From Staphylococcus muscae (GTDB taxonomy: Bacteria; Bacillota; Bacilli; Staphylococcales; Staphylococcaceae), in assembly GCF_003019275.1 (NCBI RefSeq), contig NZ_CP027848.1, forward strand, positions 62,001-126,000: a DNA stretch of 64,000 nucleotides. Reading direction: 5' to 3'. The first letter of the stretch is position 1, and each line of letters starts with the position of its first letter. Positions 10,495-19,845 of this stretch are shown here, in pieces. The notes below the pieces were generated by a model. The model saw only the letters and a program-made list of their open reading frames with translations, searched no databases and had not been told where the DNA came from. A program made the translations under genes and the position numbers.

Positions 10495-11595
10495 GTGGCA
10501 CCTTTATTAACATTTGAACAGGTTACCAAAGTGTATGATGGTTCAACCATTTTAGACGGTATCGATATTGAAATAGAATCGGGCTATTTTTATACAATAC
10601 TAGGTCCTTCTGGATGTGGTAAAACGACAATGCTCAAACTCATTGCAGGATTTGAGTCACCGGATGCTGGAAAGATTGTTTATCTCGGTAAAACAATCAA
10701 TGAACTTCCTGCCAACAAACGTCAAGTCAATACAGTTTTCCAAGACTACGCATTATTTCCACACTTGAACGTGTATGATAATGTCGCATTTGGACTCAAG
10801 CTTAAAAAATTAAATAAAAAGACAATTGATATTAAAGTGAAAGATGCTTTAAAACTTGTGAAACTAGAATCTTATATTAATAGTTCGATACAAGCTTTGA
10901 GTGGTGGACAAAAACAACGTATTGCGATTGCACGTGCGATTGTGAATGAACCAGAAATTCTATTGTTAGATGAATCATTGTCTGCATTGGATCTCAAATT
11001 ACGCACTGAGATGCAATATGAACTCAGAGAAATTCAATCCCGTCTTGGGATCACATTTGTGTTTGTTACACATGATCAGGAAGAAGCATTAGCACTGAGT
11101 GATTATATTTTTGTTATGCGCAAAGGTAAAGTCGAGCAATTTGGAACACCAACAGATATTTATGATGAGCCAGTGAATCGTTATGTTGCAGACTTCATCG
11201 GGGAGTCAAATATTATTGAAGGAACGATGATCGAGGACTTCGTCGTTAATATTTATGGACAAGATTTTGATTGTGTAGACCAAGATATTCCATCAAATAC
11301 AGCGGTGGATGTCGTAATCAGACCAGAGGATATTTCGCTCGTACCAGAAGCACAAGGTTTATTTCAAGCAACGGTTACATCAACACTGTTTCGGGGTGTA
11401 CATTATGAAATAATATGTGAAGACCATAAAGGTTACGAATGGACGATTCAATCTACGAAAAATGCAGAGATTGGTTCACGTGTCGGCCTCGACTTTGAAC
11501 CGGAAGCGATTCATATCATGGTTCCGGGTGAAACAGAAGAAGAGTTTGATGCGCGTATAGAAGGATATGGAGATGGTAACGATGAAACATCTTAA
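10495..11595 (+). CDS. potA: Spermidine/putrescine ABC importer, ATPase
   Basis: 366 residues. It is the ATP-hydrolysing subunit of a type I ABC importer on the cytoplasmic face. Seen: Walker A GPSGCGKT (37-44), Q-loop ([10 protein letters not shown]), signature LSGGQKQR (135-142), Walker B ILLLDE (155-160), the H-loop THDQEE, and a C-terminal TOBE regulatory domain (about 275-350). It starts with GTG after AGGAGG, 12 bases after the regulator gene. Its 3' end overlaps the potB start. Confidence 0.95.
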   Translation: MAPLLTFEQVTKVYDGSTILDGIDIEIESGYFYTILGPSGCGKTTMLKLIAGFESPDAGKIVYLGKTINELPANKRQVNTVFQDYALFPHLNVYDNVAFGLKLKKLNKKTIDIKVKDALKLVKLESYINSSIQALSGGQKQRIAIARAIVNEPEILLLDESLSALDLKLRTEMQYELREIQSRLGITFVFVTHDQEEALALSDYIFVMRKGKVEQFGTPTDIYDEPVNRYVADFIGESNIIEGTMIEDFVVNIYGQDFDCVDQDIPSNTAVDVVIRPEDISLVPEAQGLFQATVTSTLFRGVHYEIICEDHKGYEWTIQSTKNAEIGSRVGLDFEPEAIHIMVPGETEEEFDARIEGYGDGNDETS

Positions 11596-12388
11596 TCGAT
11601 GGTTAGCCATTCCTTATTGGCTGTGGATGATTGGGTTTATTATTGTGCCGGTCGCAATGTTGATATATTTTTCTTTTATTGATATTCAAGGACATTTTTC
11701 TTTAACGAATTATGCACAATTTTTATCATGGCGTTATATGCGTATGTTGCTAGAATCGATTATATACGCTGCAATGATTACTTTGATATGTTTACTGTTT
11801 AGTTATCCAGCAGCTTACTTTATTCGTCAATCAAAGCATGCGGCGAGTTGGTTATTAGTCATGATTATTCCTACTTGGATGAATCTACTACTAAAGACAT
11901 ATGCATTTATTGGCATTTTCAGTCATGATGGAGTTATCAACCAATTGTTGAGGTTTTTGCATATACCGACGCAGACGATTTTATTTACGGCGCCAGCATT
12001 CGTTTTAGTGGCAGCATATATTTATTTACCATTTATGCTACTTCCTATTTATAACAGTATGAAAGATATCCCTGATCAGTTGTTTTATGCTGCGCAAGAT
12101 TTAGGAGCCAGTCCAATCACTATCGTACGAAAAGTGCTCTTTCCGTTATCAATTGAAGGAGTGAAAACGGGTATCCAAGTAACCTTTATTCCAGCGTTAT
12201 CATTATTTATGATTACACGATTAATTGCTGGAAACAAGGTCATTAATATCGGCACAGCCATTGAAGAGCAGTTCTTAGTGATTCAAAACTATGGAATGGG
12301 TGCAACGATTGCTTTATTCCTTGTATTATTCATGATGATCACGTTAATTTTCACGCGATCAAAAGGTCAAGGAGGGATGTCACGATGA
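11582..12388 (+). CDS. potB: Spermidine/putrescine ABC importer, permease PotB
   Basis: 268 residues with six predicted membrane helices. The cytoplasmic EAA-type loop that contacts PotA is present ([21 protein letters not shown]). I chose the ATG at 11582 ([13 protein letters not shown]), which gives a normal short N-terminus before helix 1 with GGAGATGG upstream; 11567 is an in-frame alternative. It overlaps potA by 14 bases and potC by 4 (ATGA). Confidence 0.94.
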   Translation: MKHLNRWLAIPYWLWMIGFIIVPVAMLIYFSFIDIQGHFSLTNYAQFLSWRYMRMLLESIIYAAMITLICLLFSYPAAYFIRQSKHAASWLLVMIIPTWMNLLLKTYAFIGIFSHDGVINQLLRFLHIPTQTILFTAPAFVLVAAYIYLPFMLLPIYNSMKDIPDQLFYAAQDLGASPITIVRKVLFPLSIEGVKTGIQVTFIPALSLFMITRLIAGNKVINIGTAIEEQFLVIQNYGMGATIALFLVLFMMITLIFTRSKGQGGMSR

Positions 12389-13197
12389 AATGGTATGGTA
12401 AAACATATTTATATGTCCTACTCGTTATATTGTATTTGCCAATCTTTTTCTTGATGTTGTACTCCTTTAACAGTGCGGGAAATATGATTCATTTTGAAAA
12501 GTTTACGTTAGAACACTATGAAACGTTATTTGCGAACAAACGACTACTCCAAGTTGTGTTTAATACGATTGCAGTGGCATTGATTGCTGCAGCGATATCT
12601 ACAATCATTGGCTTGTTTGGTGCACTCGCTTTGTATCACATACGTCAACAGATGCTTAAAGTATCATTGTTGACATTGAACAATGTACTCATGGTGTCAT
12701 CTGATGTTGTGATTGGTGCTTCATTTTTAATTATGTTTACAGCAATCGGTCACTATACAGGGTTTAGCTTAGGTTTCACATCTGTCTTAATCTCACATAT
12801 CGCATTTTGTATACCCATTGTCGTCATTGTCATCTTGCCAAAGCTTTATGAAATGAATCACTCGATTATTAACGCAGGGAGAGATTTAGGTGCAACGGAA
12901 TGGCAATTATTTACGAAAATATTAATTCCGCAATTGATGCCTGGCATTATCGGTGGATTTTTTATGGCACTCACCTATTCACTTGATGACTTTACTGTTA
13001 GTTTCTTTGTCACAGGGAATGGCTTTAGTGTGCTATCTGTTGAAGTGTATTCAATGGCTCGACGTGGGGTGAGCATGGAAATCAATGCGATATCAACCTT
13101 ATTGTTCGTGGTGATTATGATTGGTCTAATCGGTTATCAACTCATACAAAGACAACAGCGTAAACAACAATTAAAGAGACGAGGTGTGGCGCAATGA
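12385..13197 (+). CDS. potC: Spermidine/putrescine ABC importer, permease PotC
   Basis: 270 residues with six membrane helices. It is the second MetI-type permease, and its EAA loop reads AGRDLGATEWQLFTKILIPQLMPG. The start overlaps the potB stop as ATGA, and its stop overlaps potD in the same way, so B-C-D are translationally coupled. The C-terminal tail is basic and glutamine-rich (RQQRKQQLKRR). Confidence 0.94.
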   Translation: MKWYGKTYLYVLLVILYLPIFFLMLYSFNSAGNMIHFEKFTLEHYETLFANKRLLQVVFNTIAVALIAAAISTIIGLFGALALYHIRQQMLKVSLLTLNNVLMVSSDVVIGASFLIMFTAIGHYTGFSLGFTSVLISHIAFCIPIVVIVILPKLYEMNHSIINAGRDLGATEWQLFTKILIPQLMPGIIGGFFMALTYSLDDFTVSFFVTGNGFSVLSVEVYSMARRGVSMEINAISTLLFVVIMIGLIGYQLIQRQQRKQQLKRRGVAQ

Positions 13198-14264
13198 AAC
13201 AATTTGTACAATTGATAGGTGGCGCACTCCTATTTGGTATTTTAAGTCTTGCGATTGGTTATTGGATCAGTCACGATAATGTTAAGGAAGAGCAAGAAGA
13301 GTTATACGTCTATAACTGGGGTGAATATATCGATCCTGCATTGCTTCAAAAGTTTGAAAAACAGACAGGGATTAAAGTCATATATGAAACATTTGATTCC
13401 AATGAAGCAATGGAAGCCAAAATTAGAAATGGCGGGACGCATTATGATGTCGCATTTCCAAGTGACTATACGATAGAGAAGATGAAGCAGTCAAACTTGT
13501 TGATACCGCTCAATCACGAACAAATTCCGAATATGAAACATTTAGATGCGCATTATATGGATCAGCCTTTTGATAGAAAGAATGTGTATTCAATCCCATA
13601 CTTTTTTGGAACAGTTGGCATTCTTTATGATCAAGAGAAATATCCGGATATGAAGTTTGAGCATTGGTCTGACTTGAAGGACCCGCGTTTAGCCAATGAT
13701 GTGATTTTTGTCGATGGTGCACGTGAAGTGATAGGGTTAGGTTTGAACAGTCTCGGGTATAGTTTGAATGATGCGGATGCCAAACATCTAGATGAAGCAG
13801 AAGCGCATCTTAAAACGTATGCACCCAATATTCGTGGTGTTGTGGGAGACGAAGTAACGATGATGCTTGAACAACATGAAGCAAGCGTGGCTGTTATGTG
13901 GAGTGGCTCTGCTGCACCATTATTCCAAGAAGATGACCGATTCAATTATGTCGTGCCGAAAGAAGGTTCGAACTTATGGTTTGATAATATGGTCATTCCG
14001 AAAACAGCACAAAATGTTGATGGTGCACACAAGTTTATTAACTTTTTGCATGATCCAGAGGTGAATCGTCAAAATGCAGAATGGGTTGCGTATGCGACAC
14101 CAAATAAAACAGCGAGAAATATGTTGCCTGAAGAGATAAAGAATGATGAACGTGTCTATCCAACTGAAGAGACGCAACAGCGTTTAGAGGTGTATAAAGA
14201 TCTCGGTACAGATGTATTGAGTGAATATAATGAGCGTTTCTTGAATTTTAAGATGGCTTTATAA
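13194..14264 (+). CDS. potD: Spermidine/putrescine-binding protein PotD
   Basis: 356 residues, extracytoplasmic substrate-binding protein (SBP family 1). Seen: an N-terminal hydrophobic helix, then LYVYNWGEYIDPALLQKFEK, the standard start of mature PotD, and YDVAFPSDYTIEKM. No lipobox cysteine is visible in the N-terminal helix, so it is probably held by an uncleaved or conventionally processed signal segment rather than by a lipid. Last gene of the pot operon. No clear terminator follows, so transcription may run into the next gene. Confidence 0.93.
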   Translation: MKQFVQLIGGALLFGILSLAIGYWISHDNVKEEQEELYVYNWGEYIDPALLQKFEKQTGIKVIYETFDSNEAMEAKIRNGGTHYDVAFPSDYTIEKMKQSNLLIPLNHEQIPNMKHLDAHYMDQPFDRKNVYSIPYFFGTVGILYDQEKYPDMKFEHWSDLKDPRLANDVIFVDGAREVIGLGLNSLGYSLNDADAKHLDEAEAHLKTYAPNIRGVVGDEVTMMLEQHEASVAVMWSGSAAPLFQEDDRFNYVVPKEGSNLWFDNMVIPKTAQNVDGAHKFINFLHDPEVNRQNAEWVAYATPNKTARNMLPEEIKNDERVYPTEETQQRLEVYKDLGTDVLSEYNERFLNFKMAL

Positions 14265-14314
14265 TTTAATATAATAGGATATAATGATATAAGGAAAAAA
14301 TGAGGAGTGACATT

Positions 14315-15310
14315 ATGACAGGTGAAGTATATACACAAATTAGACGACCTGTGAATCGGCTGGCCGAAAAAATATTAGGCTGGTTAAGTTGGTTATTAAT
14401 ATTAGGAGCAACTGTCATAGCCATGTTCTTTGGACTTGTCTTATTCAGTAATGAGAACTCCATTCAGAGTTTAGAATATGAACTTGCAAATAATCCAACA
14501 GTACAGGAGATTTTAGCAAACTATAATTTAACAACAACAGAATTAGTTATTCAATTACAAAATGGGGTATGGGCATTTATTGTTTATTTGATAGTCTGTT
14601 TATTGATTTCATTTTTAGCATTGATTTCGATGAACCATCGTATTCTATCAGGTATTCTATTTTTACTTGTCTCTTTCATTACGTTGCCATTGATTGTGAT
14701 GCTCGTTCCAATCTTCTTTTTCATCGTTGCGTTAATGATGTTTGGTCGTAAAGAACGCATTGAATCTGTACCAATGTACGATGCATATGAATTTGAGCCG
14801 CAGAGACCTGTTTACGCTGAACCACAAAGAGATCCTGTACCGCCACAACGAGAAAGAGAATATCATAATATGCATGATGATGTGACAGAACAGCCCGAAG
14901 ATGTTTCTATTATGTCACGAACAGCAAAATATCATCATAAACAATCGGACGCAACATCGTCACCTGAAGACGATGCCCATTTAGACGATACGATTGTTGA
15001 AGACATGCAAACAGTTGATGCTTCGGATAAAGAGATTAACGAATCATCACAAAGTAATGGTGCGCCGTATACGTATCAATCATTTGAAGATACAGTGCCG
15101 TTGACGAAAGAGGAATTGAAGCAACAGAAGAAGGAAGAAAAAGCTCAGTTGAAAGCAGAACGTAAAGCAGCGCGTAAGGCGAAAAAAGCTTATGCGAAAG
15201 AGCAACGTCAAAATAGACCGAGTGCTTCATCACAGCGACGTCAAAATTATGAAGACCGTATGAAGAAGCAACAAGAACGTACGGAACAAGATGGAGCGAA
15301 TAAAGAATAG
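14315..15310 (+). CDS. DUF4064-like membrane protein with charged C-terminal tail
   Basis: 331 residues. Three to four hydrophobic segments lie in the first ~140 residues (WLSWLLILGATVIAMFFGLV; then GVWAFIVYLIVCLLISFLAL and two more). A long hydrophilic tail with many Glu/Asp then turns strongly Lys/Arg-rich (KKEEKAQLKAERKAARKAKK). The membrane part resembles the DUF4064 protein encoded immediately downstream. I chose 14315 because GAGGAG sits seven bases upstream; 14300 is in frame but has no good site. Function unknown. It occupies the potD-distal position also filled by membrane proteins in S. aureus. Confidence 0.8.
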   Translation: MTGEVYTQIRRPVNRLAEKILGWLSWLLILGATVIAMFFGLVLFSNENSIQSLEYELANNPTVQEILANYNLTTTELVIQLQNGVWAFIVYLIVCLLISFLALISMNHRILSGILFLLVSFITLPLIVMLVPIFFFIVALMMFGRKERIESVPMYDAYEFEPQRPVYAEPQRDPVPPQREREYHNMHDDVTEQPEDVSIMSRTAKYHHKQSDATSSPEDDAHLDDTIVEDMQTVDASDKEINESSQSNGAPYTYQSFEDTVPLTKEELKQQKKEEKAQLKAERKAARKAKKAYAKEQRQNRPSASSQRRQNYEDRMKKQQERTEQDGANKE

Positions 15311-15322
15311 TGTTAAACCAAT

Positions 15323-15372
15323 AAGCTGAAAATCTCAAGAATTTATTTCACGAGGTTTTCAGCTTGTTTTTT
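15323..15372 (+). terminator. Terminator after the first DUF4064-like gene
   Basis: AAGCTGAAAATCTC (15323-15336) pairs with GAGGTTTTCAGCTT (15352-15365), followed by GTTTTTT. Confidence 0.85.
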
Positions 15373-15413
15373 CGGGTAAACATAACTAAAGATACTTTGA
15401 AGGAGGAATCAGT

Positions 15414-15929
15414 ATGTCAGATAACTATACATATCAGTCATATGAAACACCTGAACAACAACGAACACAAGAGACGCAACCCATTCCACCGAACAAACCG
15501 TTCAAAAGAACAGTTGAGAAAGTATTAACATGGGTTGGATTAGTATTACATCTTATTTGGGGCTTGTTAATTGCATTTGGTGTATCAATGATACCAAAAA
15601 TCCAATCAGGAAGCCCTGAGTTACGTAAAGCAATGATTGAAGAAGGTTATGATCCAGAGTTATTTAATAACGTTGACCCCACATCAATGATTATTTTTGC
15701 GATTGTGATGACGGTCATTCCGTTTATTTTAGCTTTAATCGCAGTCTTTTTATTCAAAAAGTCTGTATTAGCAGGTATTTTACTCATTTTGGCAGCTGTA
15801 TTAGGTGTCGTGATGAGCGGTAGCTTTATCGCTGCATTATTATGGTTTGTGGCAGCAATCATGTTATTTGTTCGCAAGCCAAAAGACCCGAAATATGTCG
15901 TGTCTAATGATGAACGTCATACAATTTAA
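15414..15929 (+). CDS. DUF4064 domain membrane protein
   Basis: 171 residues: a short Gln/Thr/Pro-rich cytoplasmic N-terminus, then four hydrophobic segments with the layout of DUF4064 (KVLTWVGLVLHLIWGLL; a loop with ELRKAMIEEGYDPE; MIIFAIVMTVIPFILALIAV; and two C-terminal segments). AAGGAGG is seven bases before the ATG. A terminator separates it from the upstream relative, so it is probably transcribed alone. No function is established. Confidence 0.85.
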   Translation: MSDNYTYQSYETPEQQRTQETQPIPPNKPFKRTVEKVLTWVGLVLHLIWGLLIAFGVSMIPKIQSGSPELRKAMIEEGYDPELFNNVDPTSMIIFAIVMTVIPFILALIAVFLFKKSVLAGILLILAAVLGVVMSGSFIAALLWFVAAIMLFVRKPKDPKYVVSNDERHTI

Positions 15930-15935
15930 AAGATG

Positions 15936-15977
15936 AAAAAAAGACGATACACGTCGAAATGTGTATCGTCTTTTTTT
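15936..15977. terminator. Bidirectional terminator
   Basis: A7 + GACGATACAC (to 15952) pairs perfectly with GTGTATCGTC + T7 (15961-15977). It serves both converging genes. Confidence 0.92.
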
Positions 15978-16587
15978 AACGGTAAAATTTAAGTAGGTAG
16001 TCAAAAGTTTCTTCAAGAAAAGCGATAAATTTATCATCATCTGCAAGTTCAGGTGCATTAGGTGTCAATGAACGAGCGACAAAAAATTCGCCTTTCTTAA
16101 CATTTTTAGCACGTTGAATGCCTTTTTCAACTTCTGTTTCAGATAAATGGCTGATTTTAGACTTATCCGGTTTTGTATGATCAAGTGATATTTGGAAGTC
16201 AGGCGGTAAAGTGATTAATGTTTCCCAATTTTTTTCAAATACTTGAACATCATTCGCTTTGTTTGGATTCTCGTGCATCATGCCATACATCACGAAAAGG
16301 TGGTCTTCAAATAAACCAATTTGAAAATGGGGTAACATCTTGTATCCACGTGGATTCGTCGCAATGGCAACCCATGTATCTTTAGGAGGGTTGACCGTAC
16401 GGCGTGCATGTTTGGCAACGTGTGGGTAAAAAGTTTCTCCTGTCACACTTTCAAGGTATTCAGCAAAATAATCACCCAATGCACGAAGTTGTGGTCGAAT
16501 GTGGGCATCAAGTGCTGACATGCGTTCAGCTAATCCTTCAACTTCAAAAACTTTAAAATCTTCTTGTTTGAATGTATAACGTACCAT
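15976..16587 (-). CDS. UPF0637 (DUF1054) family protein
   Basis: 203 residues beginning [23 protein letters not shown], diagnostic of UPF0637 (B. subtilis YktB). It is a soluble alpha/beta protein of unknown role that is widespread in Firmicutes. I chose 16587 because TAGGAGGTATCTT precedes the ATG; the frame is open further upstream but without support. It is divergent from the inositol-phosphatase gene. The S. aureus order is the same. Confidence 0.9.
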   Translation of the reverse strand: MVRYTFKQEDFKVFEVEGLAERMSALDAHIRPQLRALGDYFAEYLESVTGETFYPHVAKHARRTVNPPKDTWVAIATNPRGYKMLPHFQIGLFEDHLFVMYGMMHENPNKANDVQVFEKNWETLITLPPDFQISLDHTKPDKSKISHLSETEVEKGIQRAKNVKKGEFFVARSLTPNAPELADDDKFIAFLEETFDYLLKFYR

Positions 16588-16698
16588 AAGATACCTCCTA
16601 AATCGCATTATAATGACTTTATTGTAGCACATCTCAAATCGTGTCACATTTAAATTAAACCAATTTCATGTATAATAGAACCATTAGGAGTGAGATAT

Positions 16699-17514
16699 AT
16701 GCATTTATATGATTATGCAAAGCAGCTTGTGTTAGAAGCAGGCAATCATTTGCGCAAGATGATGAGTGAAGCGATAGATATAGAGACGAAATCAAATCCT
16801 AACGATCTCGTAACAAATGTTGATAAAGCGGTAGAACAATTCCTGTTTGATGAGATAAAAACAACGTATCCTAATCATCAAATCATTGGAGAAGAAGGAC
16901 ACGGACACGATGTGCATGATTTGAAAGGGACCGTATGGGTGATTGACCCAATTGATGGGACGCTGAATTTTGTGCATCAAAGTGAAAACTTTGCGATCTC
17001 AATTGGTATTTTTAAAGATGGAAAACCATATGCGGGATTCGTCTATGACGTCATGGCAGATACGTTATATCATGCTAAAGCAGGCTTTGGGGCATATAAA
17101 AATGAACGTTTATTAGAACCGATTAAAGATACACAATTAGCACAAAGTGTCATAGGGATGAATCCCAATTGGTTAGCTGCGAAAAAAATCACACCTGTAT
17201 TAGCACCGATTGTTAGTGAATCAAGAACGGCACGTGCATATGGCTCGGCGGCACTAGAAATTGTTTATGTAGCAACAGGTCAACTTGCTGCTTACATCAC
17301 GCCGAGATTACAGCCATGGGACTTTGCTGGTGGTATGATTATCTTACATGAAGTGGGGGGTGTAGCGACGAACTTTATGGGAGATCCGCTCACAATCACA
17401 CACCCTGACTCTGTCGTTGTGGGGAATCAAGCCGTTCATAAAACAATTATGAAGCAGTATATGCAACCGCATCATGACTTTTTAGCGCCATGGCATACAA
17501 ATTATCGTAGTTAG
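16699..17514 (+). CDS. Inositol monophosphatase family protein
   Basis: 271 residues. It is a Mg2+-dependent phosphatase of the IMPase/SuhB/CysQ superfamily; the true substrate in staphylococci is not settled (inositol phosphate, PAP or NADP are all possible). Seen: the metal-binding motifs GEEGHG (about 63), WVIDPIDGTLNFVHQ, and the C-terminal WDFAGGMIILHEVGG. I chose the ATG at 16699, eight bases after AGGAG. A GTG at 16690 overlaps that site and is rejected. Confidence 0.9.
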   Translation: MHLYDYAKQLVLEAGNHLRKMMSEAIDIETKSNPNDLVTNVDKAVEQFLFDEIKTTYPNHQIIGEEGHGHDVHDLKGTVWVIDPIDGTLNFVHQSENFAISIGIFKDGKPYAGFVYDVMADTLYHAKAGFGAYKNERLLEPIKDTQLAQSVIGMNPNWLAAKKITPVLAPIVSESRTARAYGSAALEIVYVATGQLAAYITPRLQPWDFAGGMIILHEVGGVATNFMGDPLTITHPDSVVVGNQAVHKTIMKQYMQPHHDFLAPWHTNYRS

Positions 17515-17525
17515 AAAAGATAGAG

Positions 17526-17555
17526 AAGAGGGATATGACGTATCATATCCCTCTT
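17526..17555. terminator. Bidirectional hairpin
   Basis: A perfect 13-base stem AAGAGGGATATGA (17526-17538) with its complement at 17543-17555 and a CGTA loop. No long T-run in either direction. Confidence 0.7.
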
Positions 17556-17582
17556 AGTATTTGATGTGGTGCGTTGAAGATG

Positions 17583-17768
17583 TTATAACCAGTCGTTCTC
17601 ACGATATTTCTTTTTTAATGTAAAGCCATAGCCGAATGTTGCCATCATCAATGCAAATGTAATAACCATCCATAATAAGCTGCCAGCAGCAATGGCAAAA
17701 CTAAACATTGTTAGAAAGAAAACGGCAATAATCGCCAAAACAAGAAAAATAGTTTTAGATTTTTGCAT
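17583..17768 (-). CDS. Small membrane protein, DUF5325 (YlaF-like)
   Basis: 61 residues with two hydrophobic segments (TIFLVLAIIAVFFLTMFSF and LLWMVITFALMMATFGYGF) and a basic C-terminus. Size, topology and position next to typA match B. subtilis YlaF. GAGGTGGGG precedes the ATG at 17768. A GTG four codons upstream lies inside that ribosome-binding site. Function unknown. Confidence 0.82.
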   Translation of the reverse strand: MQKSKTIFLVLAIIAVFFLTMFSFAIAAGSLLWMVITFALMMATFGYGFTLKKKYRENDWL

Positions 17769-17787
17769 TCTTAACCCCACCTCATAG

Positions 17788-17815
17788 TTTCATCTGTGCA
17801 TTTCTATGATATAAT
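17788..17815 (+). promoter_or_regulatory. Probable promoter of typA
   Basis: A perfect -10 TATAAT (17810-17815) with a poor -35 (TTTCAT, 16-base spacer), 50 bases before the typA ATG. Confidence 0.5.
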
Positions 17816-17865
17816 AAACAAGTTACAAAAGAAAGTGGCAATTTACTCATGAAAGGAATTACAGT

Positions 17866-19713
17866 ATGACAAGTAGAAGAGAAGATGTGCGCAACATTGC
17901 GATTATTGCTCACGTAGACCATGGGAAAACAACATTGGTCGATGAATTATTAAAACAATCAGGTATTTTCCGTGAGAACGAGCATGTTGAAGAACGTGCA
18001 ATGGACTCGAATGATATTGAAAGAGAACGTGGTATTACAATTTTAGCGAAAAATACTGCGATCGATTATAAAGGAACACGCATTAACATTCTAGATACAC
18101 CAGGTCACGCTGACTTTGGTGGAGAAGTAGAACGTATTATGAAAATGGTAGACGGGGTTGTCCTTGTTGTTGATGCGTATGAAGGCACAATGCCACAAAC
18201 ACGTTTCGTATTGAAAAAGGCATTGGAACAAAACTTAAAACCAGTTGTTGTTGTGAATAAAATTGACAAGCCATCTGCACGTCCAGAAGGCGTTGTTGAT
18301 GAAGTGTTAGACTTATTTATCGAACTTGATGCAAATGATGAACAGTTAGAATTCCCTGTTGTGTATGCTTCAGCGGTTAATGGAACAGCAAGTCTTGATT
18401 CAGATAAACAAGATGAAAATATGCAATGCTTGTATGAAACAATTATGGAGTATGTACCGGCACCAATCGATAACCGTGACGAGCCATTACAATTTCAACC
18501 TGCATTGTTAGACTATAATGATTATGTAGGCCGTATCGGTATTGGCCGTGTATTTCGTGGAACGATTAAGGTTGGCGATAGCGTATCATTATTGAAATTG
18601 GACGGTTCAGTGAAAAACTTCCGTGTAACGAAAATTTTTGGTTTCTTCGGTTTAAAACGTGAAGAAATTCAAGAAGCATATGCGGGCGACCTGATTGCTG
18701 TATCAGGTATGGAAGATATCAACGTGGGTGAAACAATTACACCGCAAGATAACCAAGAAGCATTACCTGTATTGCGTATCGATGAACCAACTTTAGAGAT
18801 GACATTCCGTGTCAATAACTCTCCATTCGCAGGTCGTGAAGGTCAGTTCGTGACAGCACGTCAAATTCAAGAGCGTTTAGACATGCAACTTGAAACAGAT
18901 GTTTCACTTAAAGTTACACCAACTGATTCCCCTGATGCATGGACAGTGGCAGGTCGTGGTGAGTTACATCTATCGATCTTAATCGAGAATATGCGTCGTG
19001 AAGGTTTTGAATTGCAAGTATCAAAACCACAAGTTATCTTGAAGGATATCGATGGAGAGTTGCATGAACCATTTGAACGTGTTCAAGCTGAAGTACCTGA
19101 AGAATATGCAGGTGCGATCATTGAATCACTTGGACAACGTAAAGGTGAAATGGTCGACATGGTAACAACTGATAACGGATTAACACGTTTAATCTTTAAT
19201 GTACCAGCACGTGGCTTGATCGGTTATACAACAGAATTTATGTCAATGACACGTGGTTATGGTATTATCAACCACACATTTGATGAGTTCCGTCCACGTA
19301 TCAAAGGACGTCTTGGTGGCCGTCGCAACGGTGTACTCGTATCAATGGACCAAGGCAGCGCAAGTGAATATGCAATCTTAGGATTAGAAGATCGTGGTAT
19401 CAACTTTATGGAACCGGGTACAGAAGTGTACGAAGGTATGATCGTTGGACAAAACAATCGTGAAAATGACTTAACAGTTAACATTACGAAAGTGAAACAC
19501 CAAACAAATGTCCGTTCTGCGACTAAAGATCAAACAGAAACAATGAAAAAACCACGTATTTTGTCTCTTGAAGAAGCACTTGAGTTTATTAATGATGACG
19601 AACTTGTAGAAGTAACACCTGAAAACGTTCGTTTAAGAAAGAAAATCTTGAATAAAGGTCAACGTGAAAAAGAAGCAAAACGCATCAAACAAATGATGGA
19701 AGAGAACGCATAA
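17866..19713 (+). CDS. typA: Ribosome-associated translational GTPase TypA/BipA
   Basis: 615 residues. It belongs to the elongation-factor family of GTPases that acts on the ribosome and in 50S assembly under stress. Seen: G1 AHVDHGKTTL, switch II DTPGHADFGGE, G4 NKIDKPSA, followed by domain II, two EF-G-like alpha/beta domains (RGELHLSILIENMRREGFE) and the TypA-specific C-terminal domain (RVFEVT-type region with KPRILSLEEALEFINDDE). It is a single gene between hairpins. Confidence 0.96.
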   Translation: MTSRREDVRNIAIIAHVDHGKTTLVDELLKQSGIFRENEHVEERAMDSNDIERERGITILAKNTAIDYKGTRINILDTPGHADFGGEVERIMKMVDGVVLVVDAYEGTMPQTRFVLKKALEQNLKPVVVVNKIDKPSARPEGVVDEVLDLFIELDANDEQLEFPVVYASAVNGTASLDSDKQDENMQCLYETIMEYVPAPIDNRDEPLQFQPALLDYNDYVGRIGIGRVFRGTIKVGDSVSLLKLDGSVKNFRVTKIFGFFGLKREEIQEAYAGDLIAVSGMEDINVGETITPQDNQEALPVLRIDEPTLEMTFRVNNSPFAGREGQFVTARQIQERLDMQLETDVSLKVTPTDSPDAWTVAGRGELHLSILIENMRREGFELQVSKPQVILKDIDGELHEPFERVQAEVPEEYAGAIIESLGQRKGEMVDMVTTDNGLTRLIFNVPARGLIGYTTEFMSMTRGYGIINHTFDEFRPRIKGRLGGRRNGVLVSMDQGSASEYAILGLEDRGINFMEPGTEVYEGMIVGQNNRENDLTVNITKVKHQTNVRSATKDQTETMKKPRILSLEEALEFINDDELVEVTPENVRLRKKILNKGQREKEAKRIKQMMEENA

Positions 19714-19741
19714 GCGTATCTAACAAATAATTGATAGAGTG

Positions 19742-19802
19742 AATGAGACTTATTTTAATCAAGTTGAGTTAAAAGCTTGATTTAGAGATAAGTCTCATTT
19801 AC
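19742..19802 (+). terminator. Terminator of typA
   Basis: AATGAGACTTAT pairs with ATAAGTCTCATT across an inner ATCAAG/CTTGAT stem. Confidence 0.8.
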
Positions 19803-19845
19803 TATATTGCATATTGTATGATAGAGAAATAGGAGGATGTTTAGT

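Noticed and set aside
13194..13290. PotD as a lipoprotein
   Set aside because: No cysteine in the N-terminal hydrophobic segment, hence no lipobox.
16690..16698. GTG start for the inositol-phosphatase gene
   Set aside because: It overlaps the AGGAG ribosome-binding site that serves the ATG at 16699.
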